From: Adiantum capillus-veneris
Taxonomy: Eukaryota; Streptophyta; Polypodiopsida; Polypodiales; Pteridaceae
Assembly: GCA_014529385.2 (NCBI GenBank)
Contig: CM043953.1
Coordinates: 113,703,049 to 113,765,048 of the forward strand
DNA: 62,000 nucleotides
Direction of reading: 5' to 3'
Part shown: positions 43,931 through 53,870 of the stretch, one piece after another
Layout: every line of letters begins with the position of its first letter
Numbering within the stretch: the first letter of the stretch is position 1
Position numbers and translations under genes: made by a program
The notes under the pieces: model-generated
What the model saw: only the letters and a program-made list of their open reading frames with translations
The model's database searches: none
What the model was told of the DNA's origin: nothing

Positions 43931-44314
43931 TGTTACGGCATGAGTCGCACATGCAGTCCTGCAGTGGTCTGGACATTGCGGATCAGGAGTCATACGGTAT
44001 GCGACGGCCGTGGCGGCAATTCTTCACAGGATATCATGGGACAGGAGTGTGTGCATCGTTCCCGATCTGCGTTGGAGCAGCGGTTGTATATGGAGGGGCA
44101 TACCTGTCTTTTGATGTAACCAACCAACCTCTATGTAATTCATGACATCTACTGCTATAACTCTGTGTCTGGATTACATATGAATAAACCAGGAGGTGTT
44201 CTGTGCATGTGTACTGTGTACTGTCTTCTCTCCTATCTGATGTTCACATAATGTAGTTTGTGGATAATCATTCCCGTAATGCCTATTGCTCCTATGCGGG
44301 CAATAGCCATTACA
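43931..44314 (+). repeat. 5' LTR of element H
   Basis: TGTTACGGCATG to GCCATTACA, 384 bp. An AATAAA polyadenylation-like signal lies at 44183-44188. The matching copy is at 51938-52321; both ends are fixed by the junctions with fragment G. Confidence 0.95.
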
Positions 44315-44358
44315 TCTAGCAACCACGATGCGTGATGGACGACCTGCGATAAATATGC
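44315..44358 (+). other. short leader of H, no standard primer site
   Basis: Only 44 bases lie between the LTR and the gag ATG, beginning TCTAGCAACCACGATGCG. No TGG stands at the LTR border, as would be needed to pair with a tRNA CCA end. Confidence 0.6.
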
Positions 44359-46115
44359 ATGCGCACTAGGTCGCAGGGTCCGCCTGACCCTGTGGTTCCA
44401 ATTGTAGGAAGACGTCGGAGGAGAGGCAGTTCGGATGAATTTGTTTTTTCTTCACCGCGGGTTGAGGAATCTGTATCTCCATCACCAAGCCCGGTGCGTG
44501 GTAGGCGGTTGTGGCGGGCGAGGCGTACTCCACGCAGCCAGTCATGCCCTCCTGTCGTACGTTCACCCTCACCCACACTGGTTGCTCCATCACCGTCTCT
44601 GGTAAGCAGTCCAGGGGTGTCTCCGCCACTGTCCCCACCTCCTAGTGCTCATCAGCTTTTTCCGGGGGGAGGTGCAGTTGGGCAAGGGGTGATGGCACAT
44701 CCTCAAATTAAGTATAGTCGATTTCGAGGTGTTTCGAGAGAAGACCCTAATGCACATTTGCACCAATTCAATAAAGCTTATGGATTGAATCATCCTGGGG
44801 TGGTGATTCCTCTCTATCAACAATCAGTGTTTGAATCTACACTCTTGGGGAAAGCTGCGAAATGGTTGTCCGAATACCCTGATGATCATTTTCAGACGTA
44901 TGTCGACGGATCCAGAGCGCTTCTACGAAGGTTTAGAACGGAAAAGACAGTCTCTCAACATTTGGAAAAGCTTCGAATGATGCGGCAGAAGTCATTGCCA
45001 GTGGGGGATTACGTTGCAAAATTTCGGATGCTTTTGCATAGGGTACCTCAGGCACAAAGGCCGGCAGCAGAGGTGCTGAATGATTATTTTTTGCGGGGGC
45101 TCAACAAGGATCTCAGAACTTCTATGGCAACAGTGGATAAGGTAACTACTCCACCGGATAATGTAATTGCTAGGGCTGTAGTAGCAGGAGAAGCATTAAA
45201 GGATACGGAATCTCCAAAGAAATCAAAGAAAAAAGACAGGAAGAAATCTCAGCGGAAGTCGCAAGACAGTGGCAGTGATAGTTCGGAGTCGCAATCCGCA
45301 GTATCAGATTCCTCAGACTCAGGCAACAGCAATTCGGGGAAAGAATCGGAAGAGACACCTCGGAAAAAATCCCAGCGTCACCGGAAAGGTGTTTCATCCG
45401 GATCGTCGGAATCGGCTGCGGTGGCTAAAAGTCTGAAGGAACTATGGTGTACCCAATGTCGGAATCCGGGCCATGCTATTCAGGAGTGCGCAATGAATCA
45501 GAAGTGGTGTGCGATTTGCACGACCAATACTCATAATACAGTGGAATGTTATTTCAACGGTCGGGGTCGTCGGAGTCGAGGAGACTCTTCTACATGGCAA
45601 CAACCCCATATAGGGCAGGGACAAGAGCTTGCTGTGGCGATGGCTCATGCTCATACATCAAAGACGCCTTTGCAAGGTCAAGCAAGAGGACGGGGTCAAG
45701 AAGGAGGACGAGGTCGCGGAAGAGGTGGTCGAGATCCTAATCGCCCCAAGACCTGCCTTTTCTGTTTGGGGGATGGCTCTGGCAATCCGAGTGTACTGAA
45801 GCTATGGAATATGATCGGAAGAAGCAGGAATGCGCTACAGGGAAACAGCCTAGTGTGGCTATGGTTCAGATTGAAGGATTGGAGGAGTCTGATCCAGTGT
45901 TTTCATTAATCACGCGATCGAGTAAAAATGTGGTTCCACCACCCGATGTAAAGATTCCGGATTGGACGGCTCAGGAAGAAGTGCGGAAAAAGACTGTGTC
46001 CTGGTTGCCACAATCCGCACCACCAGTGAAGCCATCAGGACCATCGATTGTGGGCCTGGAAATAAAGGAAGGAAAAGTTGGAAATAAGGATGATATTCGA
46101 GAAGAGGAGGATTGA
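44359..46115 (+). pseudogene. gag: gag of element H
   Basis: The ATG follows the LTR by 44 bases. N-terminal 110 residues are Arg/Ser/Pro-rich (VGRRRRRGSSDE, SPSPSPVRGRR). The capsid core follows (IKYSRFRGVSREDPNAHLHQ, LLGKAAKWLSEYPDD, LRRFRTEKTVSQHLEKL), then a Lys/Ser-rich stretch. Two perfect zinc knuckles come next (CTQCRNPGHAIQEC; CAICTTNTHNTVEC), then an RGRGQEGGRGRGRGGR basic region. A third knuckle starts CLFCLGDG and is completed as WQSEC only after a 1-base shift near 45778; the frame from 45804 continues Gag to 46115. The shift fits loss of one base in a His codon. Gag ends at EEED. Confidence 0.85.
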
Positions 46116-46993
46116 ATTCATTTTGGAAAGAGGTCCTCACATCACCAATACAAGTACCTTTGGGTTCATTGCTGAAATTGGTCCTGAATTTTCATAATGC
46201 ATTGCTGCGACAAACATCCACAGAGCTGAGGGAAGTCTCCATCGGGAAAGTTGAAAGCGAGGAGGATGATTCAGCCCCGTTGCCGACAAATAGGATCACG
46301 GATACCCGCATTCCAGAGCTTTCAGTTAGATACCATGGAACATACATTGACAAGGTACTATTGGATGGAGGAGTGGGAGTAAACATTATTACTCAAGCAG
46401 CTTGTGAGCGTTTTGGACTCAGTGATTGGGAGCCTGTATCCTTTGTTGTCAGCATGGCAGATCAAAGAAGAGTGCAACCAGTGGGGCTACTTCGGGGCAT
46501 TTTCTTGGATGTGGCGGGCTTATCTTTTGCCGTTTCCTTGGTAGTCTTGAATATTGAGGATCATAATCAGGATTATCACATTATCTTGGGGAGACCCTGG
46601 TTACGATAAGCGAGGGTAAAGCATAATTGGGAAGAAAATATGCTTACAGTAAAGAAGGGTAGAAGGAAAGTGCGGGTGATGTTGGGAACATGCAGACAAC
46701 CAGTTCAGGCAGCATGGCCGGTGATAGCAGAAACGGTAAATATGGTGGAAAGATTAGAAGAGGATGAAGAGGAGCAATTTCTGAAAGCTAATCCGGATTT
46801 GGTCTCTTTATACCTGGCGGATATTTCTCTGGTTCCGAAGGGGAACTCGGTGGGGGATTCAGGAACTCCAGCAGGAATAGGGGAGCAACAACAGGTGCTT
46901 CCAAGTCCTGAATCATTGGAGGACGTTATTCAGCAAGACATGCGTTTGAGGCGCAGATGGAAAAAATTACAAGGGTTAAAGAAGATGAATTAG
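46112..46993 (+). pseudogene. pro: protease of element H
   Basis: The frame carries YIDKVLLDGGVGVNIITQAA, with Asp-Gly-Gly at the active site (a form also met in plant Gypsy proteases), then VSMADQRRVQPVGLLRGIFL and YHIILGRPWLR, the protease end. A TAA then interrupts the usual ARVKHNWE block, which resumes and runs to 46993 as an acidic linker (ERLEEDEEEQFLKANPDLV). The protease part is about 100 residues, the usual size. Confidence 0.8.
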
Positions 46994-47547
46994 AGAAGGT
47001 CTTTCTTGGGGAGCAAGCGGAGTCGCAGTCCATATACATTAATAAGCAGCTTGAGGCAAGTTTTAGAGATGATTTGATTAAGTTACTGACAAAATTTAAG
47101 GATGTTTTCGCATGGGAATATGCAGGGATTGGATCCTAAGTTTTATCAGCTACGATAAATCTGAAACCAGATGCGGTGCCAGTGAAGCAACACTCATATA
47201 GGATGAATCCGAATGTGGCAAAGCAAGTTAAGATGAAAATTGATCGTCTTTTGGAAGTGGGTTTTATTACCCCTATTGAAAATCCGGAGTGGATTTCTCC
47301 AATTGTGGTTGTACCAAAAAAAAACAAGCAAATCCGAATTTGTGTGGATTGCCGGAAATTGAATGCGGCTACTGTTCCAAATCCTTTTCCTCTTCCATTC
47401 TTGGATTCCATTTTGGATGATGTAGCAGGACATGAGATGTATACTTTTCTGGATGGGTTTAGTGGATATAACCAAATACGAATGGCATTGCGGGATCAAC
47501 CAAAAACAGCTTTTATTACCGCATGGGTGTGTTTGCCTGCACAGTGA
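46994..47547 (+). pseudogene. pol: reverse transcriptase of element H, N-terminal half
   Basis: A linker end (FRDDLIKLLTKFKDVFAWEY) leads through a stop to HSYRMNPNVAKQVKMKIDRL, LEVGFITPIENPEWISPIVV, VPKKNKQIRICVDCRKLNAA, FPLPFLDSILDDVAGHEMYT, FLDGFSGYNQIRMALRDQPK and TAFITAW. Here a 1-base shift near 47525 moves to the frame holding the rest. These are the first RT blocks of a Ty3/Gypsy element. Confidence 0.9.
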
Positions 47548-48402
47548 TGTGGTTCAGATTGCGGAATGCGCCTTCAACTTTTCAAAGGGATATGTTTCAA
47601 ATTTTTGGTCCTTATTTGACGGATTTTATGAGAATTTTTCTGGATGATCTTAGTGTTTTTGGAGCGCAATTAGAGCACTTAAAGCAATTACGGTTATGCT
47701 TTATGAAATGCAGAGAGGTAAAATTCAGTTTGAATCCTTTAAAGTGTGCATTTGCTGTTCGCAGTGGCAGGCTATTGGGGCATATAATTTCTGAAGATGG
47801 TATTTTCGTGGATCCGGATAAAATAGCCGCAATTGTGGCAGCGCCTCCACTGCAGAACCAGAAACAGTGTCAAATTTTCATGGGTCAAGCCCGTTGGCAT
47901 GGGAGACATTTGCGGTTTGTCGTGCATTTGGCAATCCTGATTACTCAGGCAGCGCATGCTATAGATTTTGAATGGACACAGGAATGTGATTTGGCTTTTC
48001 GGAGATTAAAACTTCAGCTGTCCAAAGCTTCGATTATGCTTGCTCCGAATTGGGGTCAGGATTTTCATGTGTTTGTGGATGCTTCGGATCAAGCTATTGG
48101 CAGTGTGCTGCTGCAGGAACAAAGTCAAGAATGGTTCCGACCTGTCTATTATGCCAGCAGACGATTATCATCCGCAGAAAGAAATTATTCAGTAATAGAA
48201 AGGGAATGTTTAGGGATGATTTATTCAGTGAAGAAATTCTGGCACTATCTGTTGGGCCGACGTTTTTTCTTCCATGTGGATCATTCGGCTCTTTTATACC
48301 TTGTACGTCAACAAAATTTGACAGAAAAATTGGCTAGATGGGTCTTTTGCTGCAGGAATTTGACTTTGAGGTCATACATCGTCCAGGGGCTCAGCTGGCG
48401 AA
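47523..48402 (+). pseudogene. pol: RT C-terminal half and RNase H of element H
   Basis: It continues RLRNAPSTFQRDMFQIFGPY, with the catalytic box FLDD at 47637-47648, then GHIISEDGIFVDPDKIAAIV. The RNase H has DFHVFVDASDQAIGSVLLQ (Asp present), RPVYYASRRLSSAERNYSVI, ERECLGMIYSVKKFWHYLLG and FFFHVDHSALLYLVRQQNLT. After KLARWV a shift near 48340 leads to LLQEFDFEVIHRPGAQLAKC, the normal bridge to integrase. Confidence 0.9.
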
Positions 48403-49720
48403 ATGCCTTCTTTCTTGTACAGCCATCAAAGGAAACGTATGGCTATCAGAAGCAAGAATTTTGAGATTAATATGGGGAAGCTCTATTATCGTGCGGTGGC
48501 AGATGTATTACTCAGATGTGTGCTACCACAGGAGCAGGAAGCAGTTCTGGAGGAAGTCCATACCGGTATTGTGGGAGGTCACTTTGCAGCATTAATCACA
48601 GCTCGAAAGGTTCTCCAATCAAGATTATTGTGGCCCACATTGTTTCAGGATGCGAGAAATTATGTGCAACAGTGTGATGTGTGTCAGCAGTTGGGACAAC
48701 CTACCAAACGGTCCAGAATGCCTTTTCAACCGGTTTTGCCCTTGGAGCCTTTTCAAAAGTGGGGTTTGGATTTTGTTGGCCCTTTTAAACCAGTTGCAGC
48801 TCACACAGGTAATAAGTATATTTTGATAGCCACGGATTACGCTACCAAATGGGTGGAGGCATGGCCTTTGAGAGATAATACTGCAGTTTTTGTGGCTGGC
48901 TACTTATATAAGAATATATTTTTCAGATATGGCTGCCCTATTGAGCTGGTTAGTGACAGGGGAAGTCATTTTTTGAATAAGGTGATGGAGAGAATGCTAC
49001 GGTTTTATTTTGTATTGCACAGGAAATCTTCTCCATATTATCCTCAGGCGAATGGGCAAGCAGAATCAACTAATAAACAATTGATTCGGATATTAACAAA
49101 GTTAGTGAATATGCATCGAACAGATTGGGATGGGAAACTTCCTTCCGCCTTATGAGCGTATCGAACAACTTATAAAGTGGCAACAGGATTGACCCCTTTT
49201 AAGTTGGCATTTGGCATAGAGGCAATCACCCCGGTGGAGCATGTGATTCCGAGTCGACGGATGCTGATTGCGGATCGGCTTTTTTCCGGAAGATTCTGTG
49301 ATTTATCGTTTGGATGTTTTGCAGGAACTAGACGAAGAGCAGTTGCATAGCTTTGCGGTGCTGCAGGATCTGCAGTCTAGGCGGAAAAAATGGTTGGATC
49401 GCCCGAAAGCACGGCAATTTGTTTGGGGACAGCTGGTCCTTGTCTTTAATTCCTGCCTCGGGAAGATGCCTGGGAAGCTTAAATTACGGTGGTCAGGACC
49501 ATTCTGGATTTTTCAAGCATGCGGGCCCATCTCTTTTTATTTGGCGGATTTGCAGGGGGAGGTTATTTCTGTACCGGTCAGTGGTTTCAGACTGCGCCAT
49601 TATGTTTCACCTACCCCGATTCAATGCCCCTTTGCTGTGGTACAAGAGTCGGAAGCCGCCCTAATAATGATTGGGGATTCTTTTGCATGCAATCTTGGAA
49701 CGCGGGAAAGGAGCTATGAC
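48403..49720 (+). pseudogene. int: integrase of element H
   Basis: The zinc domain is HTGIVGGHFAALITARKVLQ, then YVQQCDVCQQLGQ. The core has all three catalytic residues: Asp in ATDYATKWVEAW, Asp in LVSDRGSHF and, 35 residues on, Glu in QAESTNKQL. A TGA at 49153 replaces the Trp of the AYRTTYK block. After a further shift, 49268-49640 carries the C-terminal domain (LDVLQELDEEQLHSFAVLQD, RQFVWGQLVLVFNSC, KLKLRWSGPFWIFQA, SGFRLRHYV). No chromodomain. Confidence 0.9.
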
Positions 49721-50555
49721 GGTTGCGACACCATGGCTCGCCCTATTTTGGGAAGTCATTATGAGAGGGTTACTACATGCAGACGATTATTGTTGTGCTT
49801 CTCTTGTTTTGTGTATCGCGCGTTCTTAGCTCTATATTCTCTGCTCCTGCATCTCATCGTCGCCATGACGGCTTCTCTCCTGCAATGCATCCCCTTCACT
49901 CCAGTACAGCAGTTAGCGCTTCGCCATGTGGATGCCTGGCTGTAAGATTTGCAGCTACGTGTGTTCGCCAACTTGGATTGGCAAGGGATACCTATTCACC
50001 CACCCACAGGCAGCAGGTTTGATTGAGCAATTGGCTGCTCAAGATATGGTGGAGCTGAATAACCAGCAGATTCAGTTGACAACAGAAAGAATTTCCAGGT
50101 GTTGCTATTTTCCCAACGATGGAGTGGTGCGCGCGTCTCATGTAATTCCTGCTGCGGATGTCGAGCAGGAGTTTGGATTGAAAGTGAAAGGTGAATATAA
50201 GCTTTTAGGGTTGTCAGATGTAGCAACCAGGGATGCGTATAGATGGTTTCTCGAGGCAATTTGGCTACAAGCCAAAACCTATACCATCTCGACCAGAGCA
50301 AGGAATGTTTTGCATTCGGCCAACTTTGGGCCGGTGGCTTGGGCAGCAATTGTCAGAGAAAGACTGCTGGCAGAATGCCAAAGAGTGATGGCACAGTTGG
50401 GGCGAAATACCCCAACCAACACAAAAGTCGGCCGGCTGCTCACACCGATCTTTCCCTTAAGAGAAGTCTTTCCTCTCGCCCTACGTCCTCTATGCCACTT
50501 TGAAGATGACCGATTGGTGGTCCACAATCGGTCCAAGGGACTGTTGCCCCTCTGA
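49721..50555 (+). pseudogene. extra 3' region of H, ORF part 1 (unknown)
   Basis: The coding continues past the integrase end. LLQCIPFTPVQQLALRHVDA at about 49880 leads via a shift to the 209-codon frame 49926-50555 (QAAGLIEQLAAQDMVELNNQ, NDGVVRASHVIPAADVEQEF, TRARNVLHSANFGPVAWAAI, TNTKVGRLLTPIFPLREVFP). It looks globular, with no transmembrane segment and no signal peptide, so it is not an env-like protein. I do not recognise it. It is in element sense and bounded by pol and the LTR. Confidence 0.55.
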
Positions 50556-51538
50556 CACAAACCCAGAGTTTGGCAGTTCTTGTTGGGCACGAAACACAGC
50601 AGCAGAATGTGGGCACTGAGGAATTTCCGGGTCCATCGAGTGCAGTGGTACCCTCTGGAGCCCAAGAGATGGCCACAGCAGGACCAGCAACCCGCAAGCG
50701 CGGCCGGGAGGAACAGTAGTTCTCTACACCACCTCCTGCGACTGCATCTCCTGTGCCGGAGGATTCTACGATGGCACGCTGGCGTCGTCAAATGCAGGAG
50801 AGAGTGGCAAGTGCTACTCTGCTGAGGACGGGCTCTCCGGCTGTGGACGTTCCCTCCCAACCAGAAACTTCTGGAACCACCAATGCGGCTGCCTCGACGG
50901 GAGGTACTCTTCTCGCAGCGCTACCCTGGGAGGCTACGGCAGCAAACCCTGCTAACCAAATACAGGCGTGTGGCACTTTTTTGAGCAGAATTGCAGAGTC
51001 TATTCGTGCAGCCTAGCCAGCCCCAGCAATAGAGGGTAGAGTTAATGAGCTGGAAACGCAGGTAACGGCCCTGCAGGCTCGCATTGCCGAGTTGATCAAC
51101 CGAAACGAAGATTTGACTGCAATGGCTCGCCGGCAGAATACAGAAATACAAACGCTTCAGGGGGCTAATGCTGCGTTTGTGGCATCCATTCAAGAAGAAC
51201 TACTTCAATTACGAACGCAGCATAGCCTTGCCTCATACTTAGCCTCGCACCCTGGTGATGTAATGATCAGTATGAATGATTTGGATGCGTTGGCAGTGGA
51301 GAGGCAACAGGATCTCCGTATCTTTTTGGACAATCAACTACAGAGCTGGAACGCACGCTTATCTGCTGAGGTGAGAGCACAGCCACCGACACAGCAGGTT
51401 ATGGTGCAGCAACCTCAGTCATCCAACACTGACAGAGGTAAGAGTGTTGTTCCCGAAGGTTTTGATATTGCTGATTGGGCACAAGCTACAGAGGATTGTG
51501 CTGAGGCGCAGGCTCATGTATCTCGTTTCCAGAAATGA
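50556..51538 (+). pseudogene. extra 3' region of H, part 2: NLS-like and coiled coil
   Basis: In one frame with two stops (near 50718 and 51015): TQTQSLAVLVGHE, a basic cluster TRKRGREEQ, Thr/Ala-rich DVPSQPETSGTTNAAASTGG. Next comes a predicted coiled coil (GRVNELETQVTALQARIAEL, then RRQNTEIQTLQGANAAF), then LDALAVERQQDLRIFLDNQL and a Gln-rich PTQQVMVQQPQ. It seems to be the continuation of part 1 after a shift near 50540. The whole resembles a structural or nucleic-acid-handling protein, but function is unknown. Confidence 0.5.
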
Positions 51539-51903
51539 TTCGTCGATTTCGTAAGGAGCAACGCAGGGTCTGTTTTTCGGTGGAGACTTTGGCTCATTCT
51601 TCCTCCCTCAGTCTACCCCCATGCCCTCCATTTTGGTCTGCTCTTAATCGATACCTTTCTCGCTATTATCCTCTACATACGCCTCTTGCTCCTTTGCCAC
51701 AGGCGCCGCAATCTATTTCTTTGCCAATGCAGTTTATTCCTCGGGCTCCTTGGCCGAAACATACTGAGATAGATCCACATCTTTTGGATGAGGTCTATCG
51801 GGCACATACTGCAGATTTTAGAGGCTTTGGCTACATTGACATTTCCTCTTCACCAGAACAGGTCGAAGAGCAGCAACCGAAACCTTCCAACCGGAGGGGC
51901 TGA
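51535..51903 (+). pseudogene. extra 3' region of H, part 3
   Basis: 122 codons overlapping the end of part 2 by four bases: IRRFRKEQRRVCFSVETLAH, proline-rich PLAPLPQAPQSISLPMQFI, and DPHLLDEVYRAHTADFRGFG. No motif. It ends at NRRG-stop, 35 bases before the 3' LTR. Overlap of the stop and start codons (atgatt) could be natural or follow a lost base. Confidence 0.4.
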
Positions 51904-51937
51904 GTGTGGGTTCGCGCAATCCACTGTGCGTGCCAGG

Positions 51938-52321
51938 TGTTACGGCATGAGTCGCACATGCGGTCCTTCGGTGGTCTGGACAATGCGGATCAGGAGTCAT
52001 GTGGTATGCGGCCACCGTGGCGGCAGTTCTTCACAGGATATCATGGGACAGGAGTGTGTGCATCGTTCCCGATCTGCGTTGGAGAAGCGGTTATATATGG
52101 AGGGGCATACCTGTCTTTTGATGTAACCAACCAACCTCTATGTAATTCATGACATCTACTGCTGTAACTCTGTGTCCAGATTACATATGAATAAAGCAGG
52201 AGGTGTTCTGTGCCTGTGTACTGTGTATTGTCTTCTCTCCTATCTGATGTTCACATAATGTAGTTTGCGGGTAATCATTCCCGTAATGCCTATTGCTCTT
52301 GTGCAGGCAATAGCCATTACA
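51938..52321 (+). repeat. 3' LTR of element H
   Basis: 384 bp, TGTTACGG to CATTACA, with AATAAA at 52190-52195. The purine run CCGGAGGGGCTGAGTGTGGG lies about 30 bases upstream rather than at the border. Confidence 0.95.
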
Positions 52322-52414
52322 AGGGGAAAGCATTGAGTACCCCAATGGATGCATATGTAAAACTTAGCAAGAATGATTGCCCCAAATCAAATGCTGAAAA
52401 GGCAAAGATGGAAA
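52322..52414 (+). pseudogene. pol: Copia fragment G, RT part 2
   Basis: It continues fragment G after element H: KGKALSTPMDAYVKLSKNDC and PKSNAEKAKMEM, the usual end of Copia RT before the RNase H. It is then cut by the LTR of Copia copy I1 at 52415, so RNase H of G lies outside the window or is lost. Confidence 0.85.
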
Positions 52415-52641
52415 TGTTACCATATACATGTGGTAGTGATGTGTATGAACACACTAGGACCGCCGGGGCATTTTTTCCCTCTTTAGGAGGTTTTTCCCCC
52501 CAAGCATTGTATATACGCCCATCACTCTAGGGCTATCTATCTTTCCATTGCATACTAAGTAACACACCCTCTATTGTGTGCCTTGAGCTTCCTTCATCTT
52601 CTCCAAGTTGTGTGTGTCTCTCTGCAACCCTAATTCCAACA
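52415..52641 (+). repeat. 5' LTR of Copia I1
   Basis: 227 bp, TGTTACCATATACATG to ATTCCAACA, with a TATATA at 52510-52515. It matches 54955-55182 and 59907-60134. Confidence 0.95.
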
Positions 52642-52643
52642 AT

Positions 52644-52655
52644 TGGTATCAGAGC
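52644..52655 (+). other. primer binding site of I1 (initiator tRNA-Met)
   Basis: TGGTATCAGAGC, two bases after the LTR. Confidence 0.92.
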
Positions 52656-52998
52656 AGGTTGCGTCCTCCCGCGCTCGCAAGCAGCTCCAGTACACGCCTG
52701 CTCACTTTCTCCGATTTCAGTGAGCTTTGACGAGCGTTCGCAAGTCAAAAAAATTTCGGGTGGGATCGTAGAGCTCAGTCTACTCAGATTTTTTATTCGG
52801 GCTCATTTCGACCTCCGTTTCCACTATAGGCAAGTCTGCACAGGCAATTTCGTCATTTTGTGTAGAAATTTTGTCAGTGCCGTTTTTTGCATAACAGGTG
52901 CCTTATAGTCTTCTACGGTTTGTGCTATATAGCACGTGTTGTTCCCGTTCCTTTTCTCCTATTTTCAGGCAGTTTTCACATCAGGTGCAAAATTTACC

Positions 52999-53870
52999 AT
53001 GGCTGACAACAACAACACAGATGTTTTCAAGATGTTTGTTGCTGAGGACAGGTTGGATGGGGACAATTACCCTATGTGGGCTTATATGATGCAACACATT
53101 CTTGTGTCAAAGGGCGTCTGGAATATTGTGCAGGGCATTGATGTATGTCCTGGTTCTGAGGATGTAGGCAATGTTGAGGATGTTGCAGGTCTTGCTGCAA
53201 GGATTGCTGCCATTAGAGTTGTTTTGCCTACGACAGAACAAGCTCGTTGGGATGTAAAAGATGCGCGGGCTCATGCATTGATTGCGTTGTCTGTGAAGCG
53301 CACCATTGTCCCTCACATCCGTTCAGCAAAATCTGCAAAACAGACTTGGGATATTTTGGTTGGTCTTTATGCAAGTCGCAATGAGGCTAAAATTGCTTTG
53401 CTGCGTAAAGAGCTGGAGTCGAAGATTATGCATGAGGAAGATGATATGGACACTTTCCATGCTGGTGTCAAGGATATCAATGAGCAACTTATTTCTGCGG
53501 GTGAAGTCATTTCAAACGGTTCCCTTGTGCAGAATGTTCTTGATGCCTTACCAGATTCCTACAAGACTTTTTCTAGTACTTGGAGACTTATGACCCAATC
53601 CAGAAGCTGTCAAGTTTGATGCATTATGCACATTGCTGTTGCAAGAGTCACTTTCCAAAAAAAAAAGGACTAGTCAGCGTGCAGTTGAACAGGCTTTTAT
53701 TGCTTCTCAAAGAAAGTGTGGTAACAGCAATGCAACCACTTCTTATGGTTCTGCTACGACGAGTGGCAAAACTTCTGTCCCTAATGCTGTTGCTGGCAAC
53801 ACTTCGTCTGGCTATTCTGGTGATAAGGGCAAAAAAGAAGATGTGTTGCCATTATTGTAAAGCTAATGAT
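52999..53870 (+). pseudogene. gag: gag of Copia I1
   Basis: ATG at ADNNNTDVFKMFVAEDRLDG, then NYPMWAYMMQHILVSKGVW and the Copia Gag core (KSAKQTWDILVGLYASRNEA, LRKELESKIMHEEDDMDTF, VLDALPDSYKTF). A 5-base deletion near 53595 and one extra A near 53840 change frame twice relative to I2. The zinc knuckle that follows (CCHYCKANDHLIKSC, near 53848) keeps all four ligands, unlike I2. Confidence 0.88.

Larger units (their letters stand above)
43931..52321 (+). mobile_element. Ty3/Gypsy element H, full length
   Basis: 8.4 kb with 384-bp LTRs (43931-44314, 51938-52321), inserted in Copia fragment G, which resumes in frame on the far side (GGKALSTPMDAY). Inside: gag with zinc knuckles, protease, RT, RNase H, integrase, then an extra coding region of about 2 kb. 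Base composition is visibly richer in G+C than the neighbours. LTRs differ at about 23 of 384 positions by eye (6%), so it is older than C and I2. At least eight frameshifts or stops. Confidence 0.92.

Noticed and set aside
45770-45785. Programmed frameshift at the end of the H gag
   Set aside because: The break falls inside a zinc knuckle and is explained by loss of one base in a His codon; no slippery heptamer with a clear pseudoknot was seen.
49721-51903. env-like gene in element H
   Set aside because: Position fits, but there is no signal peptide, transmembrane segment or furin-like site; the coiled coil and proline-rich parts do not resemble an envelope.
52900-53000. Upstream Met at 52936 as the I1 gag start
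   Set aside because: The Met at 52999 begins the segment conserved with I2 and has a good context (ACCATGG).
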